Assembly: GCA_041485125.1 (NCBI GenBank)
Contig: JBGPIT010000062.1
Coordinates: 1-16,697, forward strand
Source: JBGPIT01 sp041485125
Lineage (GTDB): Bacteria > Desulfobacterota > Binatia > UTPRO1
Reading direction: 5' to 3'
Length of the DNA: 16,697 bases
The position numbers were made by a program, and so were the translations under genes. Positions 1-6,152 of this stretch are shown here, in pieces; position 1 is the first letter of the stretch; the number at the start of each line of letters is the position of its first letter. The notes under the pieces were generated by a model, which saw nothing but the letters and a program-made list of their open reading frames with translations, had not been told where the DNA came from and ran no database searches.

Positions 1-140
1 ATACGTCAGCGGCCAGCACGCTCATTCTGCTGGACGAGGATCGAAAGGCGAATCGAGTGCGCGACGGGGACCTGGTCGTTTTCCTGTGGATTGGGGCGGG
101 GAACGGAGCGATGAACGGCTATGCCGCATTGATCCTGTGA
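1..140 (+). CDS. 3-oxoacyl-ACP synthase III (FabH-like), C-terminal end only
   Basis: This is the last 45 codons plus stop of a gene that enters from the left edge, in the frame of base 3. The reading begins TSAASTLILLDEDRKANR and continues RVRDGDLVVFLWIGAGNGAM, ending at TGA 138-140. It matches the C-terminus of ketoacyl-ACP synthase III: the GNTSAAS loop, then an ALDEA-type helix, then a GDLV strand and a glycine-rich end. The first two bases (AT) fit the end of the AAT codon for the catalytic Asn of the family's Cys-His-Asn triad. In the family the enzyme condenses acyl-CoA with malonyl-ACP. The end GAGNGAMNGYAAL differs from the usual GFGAG-WGA-LVR, so this may be a specialised KAS III (OleA- or PKS-associated type) rather than housekeeping FabH. 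The alpha/beta hydrolase starts 23 bases later, so the two are probably co-transcribed. Confidence 0.75.
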   Translation, partial: TSAASTLILLDEDRKANRVRDGDLVVFLWIGAGNGAMNGYAALIL

Positions 141-163
141 CCGGTTCATGGCAGGGGCGGTGG

Positions 164-1414
164 ATGGACGACGTGACCGGCTGGAATAGGAAAGTTCCCG
201 CGACCAGTGCACCTCGTAACCACGTCTCGGACCTTCGGGGCGTGAGCCGCCTCGCCGTCGACGCGACCACCGGCCTGACCGGATTGGTCGAGGCGATGCA
301 GGTCAGCATCGCGCGCATGCCGGCCAAGCTCGGCGGGCCGCTCGTAGAAGGCGCGGTGAACGGCATTACCTGGCTCGTGTACCGGAGCATCCACGGCGTC
401 ACGCGCACCGCAGGCGGTGGAATCGACATCGTGCTCGCGCGACTCGTCCCGATGCTCGGCCACATGGACTCGTCACCCACACGCGAGGCTGTGATCGCGG
501 CGCTGAACGGCGTGCTGGGCGACTACCTGACCGAGACCGGCAACCCGCTCGCGATCACCATGCACTGGCGGAGCGACGGCAAGCCGCTCGAGCCCACACG
601 GGAAAGGCTGGCCACGGTCTTTCCGATGCCGAGCACGAAGATCGTCGTGCTCGTGCACGGTCTCTGCATGAACGATCTGCAATGGACGCGACAGGAGCAC
701 AACCACGGTGCCGCGCTCGCCCGCAATCTCGGCTATACGCCCGTCTATCTCCACTACAACAGCGGCCAGCATATCTCGACGAACGGGCGGGCGTTGACGG
801 CAATGCTCGAAGCGCTCGTTGCTGCGTGGCCGGTGCCGGTGGAGGAGCTCGCGATCGTGGCGCACAGTATGGGCGGGCTCGTGGCGCGCAGCGCGCATCA
901 TTACGGGACGGTCGCAGGGCATGCGTGGCGGCGCCGTCTGCACAAGCTCGTCTTTCTCGGCACGCCGCACCACGGCGCGGCGCTCGAGCGCGGCGGTCAC
1001 CGGCTGCACCGACTGTTGGACCAGGCACCCTACACGGCGCCTTTCGCTCGCCTCGGGAAGATCCGCAGCGCGGGCATCACCGATCTCCGTCACGGCAGCC
1101 TCCTCGATGAGGACTGGGACGGTCGCGATCGCTTCGCGCACGGCGAGGACACTCGACGGCCGGTGCCGCTGCCGGAGGGCGTGGACTGTTTCGCGATTGG
1201 CGCAACGACGGGACGGTCACCGAGCGACCTTCGCGGCCGGCTGCTCGGCGATGGGCTCGTGCCCCTCGCCAGCGCCCTCGGCCGCCACCGCGACCCAAAG
1301 TTCACGCTCGCCCTTCCCGAATCGCACCAGTGGATCGCTTGCGACACGAGCCACTTCGATCTCCTCGGTCGCCCCCAGGTGTACGAACGGATTCACGCCT
1401 GGCTCGCGGGCTGA
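164..1414 (+). CDS. alpha/beta hydrolase (PGAP1/lipase-like esterase)
   Basis: This is a 416-residue serine hydrolase. The oxyanion-region motif VVLVHGLCMND is near residues 161-171. The nucleophile elbow is AHSMGG with Ser235, followed by the LVFLGTPHHGA segment typical of PGAP1/triacylglycerol-lipase-like proteins. Asp363 (LLGDGLVP) and His397 (DTSHFDLL) complete a plausible triad. The first ~100 residues are a predicted helical family-specific region (LVEAMQVSIARMPAKLGG, LVYRSIHGVTR). No signal peptide or membrane segment is evident. ATG 164 is preferred because AGGGG lies about 8 bases upstream and it starts just after the KAS III stop. The in-frame GTG at 86 would overlap the KAS III gene by 55 bases and has no visible SD. 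The substrate is unknown; linkage to a KAS III suggests an acyl ester or thioester (inference). Confidence 0.85.
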   Translation: MDDVTGWNRKVPATSAPRNHVSDLRGVSRLAVDATTGLTGLVEAMQVSIARMPAKLGGPLVEGAVNGITWLVYRSIHGVTRTAGGGIDIVLARLVPMLGHMDSSPTREAVIAALNGVLGDYLTETGNPLAITMHWRSDGKPLEPTRERLATVFPMPSTKIVVLVHGLCMNDLQWTRQEHNHGAALARNLGYTPVYLHYNSGQHISTNGRALTAMLEALVAAWPVPVEELAIVAHSMGGLVARSAHHYGTVAGHAWRRRLHKLVFLGTPHHGAALERGGHRLHRLLDQAPYTAPFARLGKIRSAGITDLRHGSLLDEDWDGRDRFAHGEDTRRPVPLPEGVDCFAIGATTGRSPSDLRGRLLGDGLVPLASALGRHRDPKFTLALPESHQWIACDTSHFDLLGRPQVYERIHAWLAG

Positions 1415-1506
1415 TGCGGATCGGGACCGCGTCGCCTGATGGACCAAAGAATCCGATCTTCAGGACGACCGCGTCGGTCCGTGGCTCACGCGCATACTTT
1501 CATCGC

Positions 1507-2064
1507 TCAGATCCACGCCTCTTTGAGACCGCACCAATACGCCGTCGCGGTGGTGGCGATGGTGCCCACGAAGACGAACGGTAGGCTTGCGAGCGTTGCA
1601 ACCAGCGGCGGCACGAACACTACCGATACGAACAGGTACGCGCCGGCCATGAAGTCGAGCTGGTCGAATCCGATCCAGCTCACGCCCGGTGCGATGCCGA
1701 TTCGGCGCTTGAAAAACGACTTCACGGCGTCGCCGACGCCGGCACCGAGACCGAGGAGAGCACCCATCAGCGGGCTGGCGTCGGCGTAGTCGATCAGCGC
1801 CAGAGGCCGTAGCGCGCCGGCGCGATCCGCGAGGATCTGCACCTGGAACACGAGGAGTCCGGCGATGACGCCCGCGAGCAAGCCCCGCCACGTCTTGTGA
1901 TCCCCGAAGATCCGTATTCCCCCGAGCGTTCTCCCGCCGTCGATCGGCGCTCCGAGCGACGGGAGCAGGCGGCACGCGAGGACGGGCGCCACGTCCGCCG
2001 CATACGCCGGCAGGAAGAAGTAGAGCGCCTGCAGGATCGCGGCGGCGCCGGCGTTCTCAACCAT
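1507..2064 (-). CDS. carS: CDP-archaeol synthase (CarS)-like membrane cytidylyltransferase homologue
   Basis: This is a 185-residue polytopic membrane protein of the CarS/DUF46 family (PF01864). Family motifs are clear: PIDGGRTLGGIRIFGDHKTWRG (residues 40-61), GDAVKSFFKRRIGIAPG (111-127) and GFDQLDFMAGA (132-142). Hydrophobic segments lie near 8-33, 60-78, 96-112 and 139-178. Archaeal CarS transfers CMP from CTP to unsaturated archaeol-type phosphoglycerol lipids, parallel to bacterial CdsA. Scattered bacterial homologues have no settled role, so CTP-dependent activation of a lipid phosphate is inference. The ATG at 2064-2062 lies inside the end of the upstream CBS-ACT gene (8-base overlap), which implies translational coupling. 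An AGGAG 18 bases upstream is too far to be a normal SD. Any bacterial CdsA would be elsewhere in the genome. Confidence 0.82.
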   Translation of the reverse strand: MVENAGAAAILQALYFFLPAYAADVAPVLACRLLPSLGAPIDGGRTLGGIRIFGDHKTWRGLLAGVIAGLLVFQVQILADRAGALRPLALIDYADASPLMGALLGLGAGVGDAVKSFFKRRIGIAPGVSWIGFDQLDFMAGAYLFVSVVFVPPLVATLASLPFVFVGTIATTATAYWCGLKEAWI

Positions 2065-2734
2065 GGTGTCGAGGGTGTCGAGCTCCTGCCGCTGACGGTG
2101 TCCCCGCACGCCGCGATCGTTCACGAACGCGCGCCGACTTGTCACCCATCACCACCGAGAGCACGCGGTAGCCCGCCTCCTCGAGCTCCCGCTCGGGCAC
2201 GTGTCCGATCGGCGCATCGACGCGAAGGGCGACGAGCTGACGGCCGTTCTCGCCCGGAGCCGCCGAGAGCCACCGAACGGAGGCATGATGTCGCTCGAGC
2301 AGATCGCGTAGCCGCTGTACGGCGACACCGCCTTCCTCGCACTCGACTTCGAGCAGCGTGGTCGGCTCGAAGAGGTGGCAGAGCTCGATCAGCGCTTCGA
2401 GCAAGTCGCTCTCGGTGATGATGCCGACGAGCGCGTCGCCGTCGACGACCGGGAGCGCGTTCACCTTGAGGCCGCGCAGCATCTCCGCGGCATCCTCGAC
2501 CCGTGTGCCTGACGTCGTCGTCACGGGCTTGCGATTCATGACCATTTCTACCGTGGCGGACGAGTCCGGCGCCGACCGTACGTCGCGATCGGTGACGATC
2601 CCGACGAGCCGCCCTTGTGAGACCACGGGGAGCTGACGCACGCTGCGCCCCCGCAATCGCGCCGCGACGTTCGTCAGATCGTCTTCTGGATGCGCAAGCT
2701 CTACTTGCTCGGTCATCCAATGGCGTACGAGCAT
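2057..2734 (-). CDS. CBS-domain pair plus ACT-like domain protein (AcuB-like)
   Basis: This 225-residue cytoplasmic protein begins directly with two CBS domains: about residues 5-55 (MTEQVELAHPEDDL ... RQLPVVSQGRLVGIVTDRDV) and 63-118 (MNRKPVTTTSGTRVEDAAEM ... ALPVVDGDALVGIITESDLL). An ACT-like alpha/beta region at about 125-196 (TTLLEVECEEGG ... GYRVLSVVMGD) and a basic tail follow. CBS pairs bind adenosine nucleotides and act as energy sensors; the CBS-ACT order is that of AcuB-like proteins. ATG 2734 is chosen because AGGAGG lies 6 bases upstream. A longer in-frame reading to 2956 would run through the divergent promoter region. It overlaps carS by 8 bases, so it may regulate or sense for that membrane enzyme (inference). 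A sigma-54-like element ends 25 bases upstream. Confidence 0.87.
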   Translation of the reverse strand: MLVRHWMTEQVELAHPEDDLTNVAARLRGRSVRQLPVVSQGRLVGIVTDRDVRSAPDSSATVEMVMNRKPVTTTSGTRVEDAAEMLRGLKVNALPVVDGDALVGIITESDLLEALIELCHLFEPTTLLEVECEEGGVAVQRLRDLLERHHASVRWLSAAPGENGRQLVALRVDAPIGHVPERELEEAGYRVLSVVMGDKSARVRERSRRAGTPSAAGARHPRHHG

Positions 2735-2759
2735 GTCGTGCCTCCTACCGAGCGGTCCT

Positions 2760-2775
2760 TCCAATTGTCCTGCCA
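2760..2775 (-). promoter_or_regulatory. sigma-54-like -24/-12 element of the CBS-ACT/carS operon
   Basis: The minus strand reads TGGCAGGACAATTGGA, close to the sigma-54 consensus TGGCACG-N4-TTGCA with exact GG-N10 spacing. The -12 dinucleotide is GG instead of GC, the main weakness. The predicted start is near 2749, giving a 15-base leader GGTAGGAGGCACGAC that contains the SD. The element includes CCAATTGT, which recurs at 2819-2826. Confidence 0.45.
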
Positions 2776-2904
2776 AGCCGCGAGCAACGTCTGAGCTGCG
2801 GTCATAGGGGCGCACTTCCCAATTGTAGGAATCCGGTTGCCGCTCCGGATCTCGGATTCGGGAAGAGACCGTTCTCGGCAACGGCCGGGTGCCGGCGCAC
2901 GCCG

Positions 2905-2920
2905 TGGCACGAAAGCAGCA
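2905..2920 (+). promoter_or_regulatory. sigma-54-like -24/-12 element of the USP-CBS gene
   Basis: The sequence TGGCACGAAAGCAGCA has a perfect -24 half (TGGCACG) and GC-A at the -12 position, with 10 bases between GG and GC; TT is replaced by CA. The predicted start is near 2931, giving a 16-base leader GGTCCAGGAGGTTCTG that holds the SD AGGAGG (2936-2941). Confidence 0.55.
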
Positions 2921-2946
2921 GCTGAAAGAGGGTCCAGGAGGTTCTG

Positions 2947-3834
2947 ATGATGGCAAACTTCGCCCAGATTCTCGTTCCGCTCGACTACTCCGACTGCTCC
3001 GACGAGGCGCTCCGCCTCGCGGCTCGCATCGCGCTCGCGTTCAACGGCCGTCTGCTCGTCCTGCACGTGGTTCCGATCGAGATCTCCGGGCTGTTTGGAG
3101 ACTTCCCGATGCCCGTGGTGGACGCGACGCGTATCGAGGCAGAGACCCCACGGTTGAAAAAACACGTCGCATCCGTGCTCGAAGGTTTCGATCCGATGCC
3201 GGCGCTCGAGGTCGAGGTGACGTGGGGCTCGCCGCACTTGGACGTCGTGCCGTACGCGATCGAGCGGCGCGTCGATCTCATCGTGCTCGGAACGCACGGC
3301 CGGAGCGGCTTGAAGCACGTCCTGCTCGGCAGCGTCGCGGAGCGCACCGTCCGAACGGCGCCGTGCCCGGTTCTCACGGTGCACGCCGGCGCCGCGGCAG
3401 GGATGCGCGAGCTGCACCCGGGCGGCCGGATCGAGCGTGGACTCCGCGAGTCCGCACGGATCGGCGAGGTGGGCCGAATGATGACGCGACGACCGGTCAC
3501 CGTCGCGCCCGACGACGTCCTTGCGCTTGCCCGCGATCGGATGGCGAGCGCGTCGGTGCGTCATCTCCCGGTCGTCGAAGGCGAGCGCCTCGTCGGGATC
3601 TTGAGCGATCGCGACTTTCCCGCGCACATCGGCCATCTCGACCACACGCGTGTGAACGCCGCCATGACGGCGGACCCGGTCACGGTCGCGAGCAACGTCA
3701 CCGTCGACGCCGCGGCGCGGCTGATGATCGACCGCAACGTCCGCGCACTCCCGGTCGTCGACGGTGACCGCGTGATCGGCATCATCTCCGCGACCGACAT
3801 TCTCGAGGACTACGTGCGCGCGGCGCGGCGATAG
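2947..3834 (+). CDS. universal stress protein fused to two CBS domains
   Basis: The protein has 295 residues. An N-terminal UspA-type domain (about 5-148) carries the full ATP-binding signature G-2X-G-9X-GS at 115-129 (GTHGRSGLKHVLLGS). After a linker come a CBS domain at about 177-225 (MMTRRPVTVAPDD ... LPVVEGERLVGILSDRD) and a second at about 238-290 (AAMTADPVTVASN ... ALPVVDGDRVIGIISATDI). USP domains bind ATP and CBS pairs bind adenosine ligands, so the fusion is a likely double energy-charge sensor; its target is unknown. AGGAGG 5 bases before ATG 2947 fixes the start, although ATG 2950 is equally possible. The gene is divergent from the CBS-ACT gene and has its own sigma-54-like promoter. 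It ends 10 bases from the convergent response regulator, leaving no room for a conventional terminator. Confidence 0.93.
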   Translation: MMANFAQILVPLDYSDCSDEALRLAARIALAFNGRLLVLHVVPIEISGLFGDFPMPVVDATRIEAETPRLKKHVASVLEGFDPMPALEVEVTWGSPHLDVVPYAIERRVDLIVLGTHGRSGLKHVLLGSVAERTVRTAPCPVLTVHAGAAAGMRELHPGGRIERGLRESARIGEVGRMMTRRPVTVAPDDVLALARDRMASASVRHLPVVEGERLVGILSDRDFPAHIGHLDHTRVNAAMTADPVTVASNVTVDAAARLMIDRNVRALPVVDGDRVIGIISATDILEDYVRAARR

Positions 3835-3844
3835 GCGGTGGTCG

Positions 3845-4258
3845 CTACGCGATCGAGCGCGCCAGCTCGTGGATGAGCTGGTGCAACCGGTCGTAGTCGA
3901 TCGGCTTATGGCACAGCCGGAGGAATGGCCGCACGTCGACCTCCGCTTCGAGCTCTCGTGTCGTGTATGCGGTCACCAGCACCACCGCGATCGTGGCATC
4001 CACGACGTGGACGGCATCCGCGAAGGTGAGCCCGTTTTCGCGCTCCATCTGATAGTCGCTGACGACGACGCGGACGCCGACGAGCACCGCTCCATCGTCG
4101 ACCGCTAGTGGCGCCACATACTCCTGCACCACGTGGCCGTCGTCACGCAAATTGGCGGCCAAGCCGACGCGAAACGTCCGATCGTCGTCGACGACGGCGA
4201 TCGGGAGAACGCTACACGGAGGGACCGGTCGGGAGGTCGACGTAGAAGAGGGTTCCAT
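3845..4258 (-). CDS. single-domain response regulator (receiver only)
   Basis: The gene encodes 137 residues with a complete receiver domain and no output domain. The acidic pair is in VVDDDRTF (Asp24/25), the phosphoacceptor is Asp68 (VVVSDYQM), the switch Thr is Thr96 (LVTAYTT) and the conserved Lys is Lys118 (CHKPID). It shares 47 bases with the end of the histidine kinase gene, so the two are translationally coupled cognates. ATG 4258 is preferred: GGAG lies about 4 bases upstream, while the TTG at 4282 is a weaker start. No closer start exists in frame. Lacking DNA-binding and AAA+ domains, it probably acts through protein contacts or as a phosphorelay intermediate (inference). Confidence 0.88.
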   Translation of the reverse strand: MEPSSTSTSRPVPPCSVLPIAVVDDDRTFRVGLAANLRDDGHVVQEYVAPLAVDDGAVLVGVRVVVSDYQMERENGLTFADAVHVVDATIAVVLVTAYTTRELEAEVDVRPFLRLCHKPIDYDRLHQLIHELARSIA

Positions 4259-5354
4259 GAGGCTCCAATCGCTCGTATCCAATGTCTCCGCCGTGAGCGA
4301 TCACGATCTGTTTGGCGATCGAGAGCCCTAACCCGGAGCCGTGCGGTTTCGTCGTTTCGAAGAGCCGGAACATCTCGACGTTCTCCGCGATCCCGGGGCC
4401 GCTGTCCCTGATCGCGATGCGCACGTACTTGGCCTTCGTCGATGGCGCGAGGCTGAGATTGATGCGGCCGGGTCCATGGTCGATCGCTTCGACGGCGTTC
4501 TTGACGAGGTTCTCGACGACTCGCCGCAGCTTGTCCGTGTCGGCGTTGACCGTCGCAGGGCCGTTGCTCGGCGCATCGAGGGTCAGGTCGATGGAGCGCT
4601 CGGCCGCAACCGGCTGCCACAGATCGACGATCCGCCGCAGGAACGGCGCCAGCGCGACAGTGCGGAGATCGAGCCGCTGTTGGCGAGTGAAATCAAGAAA
4701 TTCACGCACGAGCCGGTCGAGACGGCGGACCTCCTCGAGGATCTGCCGCGCTGGTTCGACCAGCGCGCTCGAGGGTCGATCCGGGTCGCGCGTGGCACGT
4801 CGATGAATGAGACTGGCCTGCATCGAGATTCCCGCGAGCGGGTTGCCGAGATCGTGCACGATGCGCGCCGTGATCGCCCCGACGTCGGCAAGCCGCTCGC
4901 GCTCCTGCGCGAGCCGCCGCGCGGCGACGAGATCGGATTCCATCGCGCGCCGCTCGCTGACGTCGCGGATGATCGCCGAATAGATCACGTCATCACCGAC
5001 GCGTGCCTCCGAGATCGAGAGCTCGATCGGAAACACCTCACCGCTCTTCCTTTGCGCCTGCACCTCGCGGATCCGTCCGATCGCCTTCGCCGTTCCGGTC
5101 GTGCGGTAGCGCGTGATGTAGCCGTCGTGCTCGTCCCGATACGGCGCCGGCATGAGCATCTTGACGTTCCGGCCGACGACCTCCGTCGCGGAGTAGCCGA
5201 AAATGCTCTCGGCGGCGCGATTGAAGAGCGTGACGATGCCCTCCACGTCGATGCAGATGATGGGATCGCGCGCGGTGTCGAGGATCGCCTGCCAGCGCGC
5301 CTCGTTCAGCTCGAGGGTGCGCAGGGCTCGACTCGTTCGGTTTTCTTCGGCCAT
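4212..5354 (-). CDS. PAS-domain sensor histidine kinase, FixL/NtrB-like
   Basis: This is a 380-residue soluble kinase with no membrane segment. The PAS domain (about 17-135) has FixL-type sequence: VGRNVKMLMPAPYRDEHDGY, ITRYRTTG, then the RKSGEVFPIELSISEA strand and IIRDVSERR exit. His76 aligns with the haem-ligating His of rhizobial FixL. The transmitter follows: H-box ITARIVHDLGNPLAG with His167, N-box ENLVKNAVEA (Asn286), G1 DSGPG (317-321), F-box LFETT, and G2 GSGLGLS (339-345). It autophosphorylates on His and should pass phosphate to the overlapping receiver gene. FixL function is not assured, because many non-haem PAS domains share HDxY. ATG 5354 has no SD; a hairpin lies directly before it. 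It could form an operon with the small conserved gene 111 bases upstream. Confidence 0.92.
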   Translation of the reverse strand: MAEENRTSRALRTLELNEARWQAILDTARDPIICIDVEGIVTLFNRAAESIFGYSATEVVGRNVKMLMPAPYRDEHDGYITRYRTTGTAKAIGRIREVQAQRKSGEVFPIELSISEARVGDDVIYSAIIRDVSERRAMESDLVAARRLAQERERLADVGAITARIVHDLGNPLAGISMQASLIHRRATRDPDRPSSALVEPARQILEEVRRLDRLVREFLDFTRQQRLDLRTVALAPFLRRIVDLWQPVAAERSIDLTLDAPSNGPATVNADTDKLRRVVENLVKNAVEAIDHGPGRINLSLAPSTKAKYVRIAIRDSGPGIAENVEMFRLFETTKPHGSGLGLSIAKQIVIAHGGDIGYERLEPHGTLFYVDLPTGPSV

Positions 5355-5356
5355 GG

Positions 5357-5381
5357 GGAGGCGCCCAGCGGACGCGCCTCC
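5357..5381 (-). promoter_or_regulatory. 8-bp inverted repeat directly before the kinase start codon
   Basis: GGAGGCGC (minus strand 5381-5374) and GCGCCTCC (5364-5357) are perfect complements with a 9-base loop, ending 2 bases before the kinase ATG. On the mRNA the only SD-like GGAGG is in the stem and 22 bases from the ATG. This suggests a structured, weakly or conditionally translated leader. A weak sigma-54-like match (TGGTAGGTCGGAGGCG, minus 5390-5375) overlaps it. Confidence 0.4.
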
Positions 5382-5465
5382 GACCTACCATCGGCCTTCG
5401 GTCCCGGAAAGAGCATTCGCAACCCGGTCGTATCCGTCGCGATTCGATTGATGTTCCCAGAAAGC

Positions 5466-5849
5466 TTACGCCGCGCGCCCGTGTTGCGAGGCGGCCTCCC
5501 ACGGAACATCGCCGGGCGGCGCGGTACGCTCGCGCCGCAGGGTCTCGCGAACGTGGTGCGCATCGAGACCGAGCGTGTCGCAGATGTTCTCGAACGAAAA
5601 TAGCGGGTCGGCGTCGCGGCTTTCGAACCACTCGCGCGCGTCGGCATGGATCCGCTGGCTTCGGCGGTCGCTCGCGCATCGATAGCGCCGGTAACAGCGC
5701 ACCGCGTCCTCGAGAACGGCCGCCATGAGCCGCCTCTCGGGACCGCGCGCCGCGCCCGGCTCGGCAAAGAATTGCGCGGGCATGACGGCGTTCGGCTTCA
5801 GGAATCCTTCGCCGGCGTCGCTGGCCGAGTCGTTGACGTGCTCACGCAT
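5466..5849 (-). CDS. conserved hypothetical protein (small helical, stress-island family)
   Basis: The gene encodes 127 residues. The central part RRLMAAVLEDAVRCYRRY (about residues 39-56), followed by ADAREWFESRDADPLFSFEN and ICDTLGLDAHHVRETLRR, resembles a small uncharacterised family that I recall from delta-like and related environmental genomes (LM-AVLEDAV-C--RY, then a PFSF-N-CE-LGLD helix). No catalytic motif is visible; the second half looks like a helix-turn-helix-sized bundle (NICDTLGLDAHHVRETLRR), so a DNA- or protein-binding role is possible but unproven. ATG 5849 is chosen over earlier in-frame codons because GGAGGG lies 7 bases upstream and the predicted sigma-54 start site sits only 13 bases away. 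The sensor kinase follows on the same strand after 111 bases. Confidence 0.75.
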   Translation of the reverse strand: MREHVNDSASDAGEGFLKPNAVMPAQFFAEPGAARGPERRLMAAVLEDAVRCYRRYRCASDRRSQRIHADAREWFESRDADPLFSFENICDTLGLDAHHVRETLRRERTAPPGDVPWEAASQHGRAA

Positions 5850-5872
5850 CAGCTCGCCCTCCCGGCTCATCC

Positions 5873-5888
5873 AGCAAGTCGCGCGCCA
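5873..5888 (-). promoter_or_regulatory. sigma-54-like -24/-12 element of the small conserved gene
   Basis: The minus strand reads TGGCGCGCGACTTGCT, differing from TGGCACG-N4-TTGCT at one defined base, with exact spacing. This is the best match in the window. The predicted start is near 5862, giving a 13-base leader GGAGGGCGAGCTG that begins with the SD itself. Confidence 0.65.
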
Positions 5889-5963
5889 GTGGCGGTCCGA
5901 CGCGCTACGTGCCGAGCAGCCGACGCATTTCGCATCCGCGCTAAGCCGGCGCCGCGGATTTCT

Positions 5964-6128
5964 CACGTCCGGGAACGGGCTACGCCGGAAATGAACGAGG
6001 TCGATGGAACGAGCACCCGCCGCGCATCAGGCACATCGGGACGCGTACGCCGCCATCCGCGGTGCTTTCGACACCGCCGAGCGACACCTCGGGAGTCACA
6101 CGGCCGAGGGCCCCGGTATCTTCGGCCC
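5964..6128 (+). pseudogene. decayed remnant of a ribosome hibernation factor (HPF/RaiA family)
   Basis: Bases 6007-6090 translate to ERAPAAHQAHRDAYAAIRGA then FDTAERHL. This matches the end of the HPF/RaiA domain of the family (typically NREPAEHHAHEDVYVAIRDA then FDAARRQL), about 17 of 28 positions identical from memory. HVR (5964-5972), in another frame, lies where the family has its LYHVRIDLT strand. A CR pair at 5910-5915 keeps family spacing to it. The two frames are joined only if an indel is assumed near 5973-6006, and a stop (TGA 5992-5994) lies in the downstream frame. After 6090 a third frame gives SHGRGPRYLRP, like the HGRVVRLFP start of the C-terminal extension of long versions. 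HPF dimerises or inactivates ribosomes in stasis. Several frameshifts and no usable start mean it is broken. It fills the 303-base space between the small minus-strand gene and the USP gene. Confidence 0.55.
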
Positions 6129-6152
6129 GCAATCGACGTTAGAGCAGCGGTC

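Noticed and set aside
86..163. N-terminal extension of the alpha/beta hydrolase from GTG 86
   Set aside because: It lies in another frame over the KAS III C-terminus and has no SD; ATG 164 has one.
1467..1479. GACCG-CGT-CGGTC as a terminator between the hydrolase and carS
   Set aside because: Only a 5-bp stem with no T tract; common by chance at this GC content.
4341..5603. A 420-codon plus-strand frame opposite the histidine kinase
   Set aside because: No domain match; the minus frame carries all kinase boxes in order.
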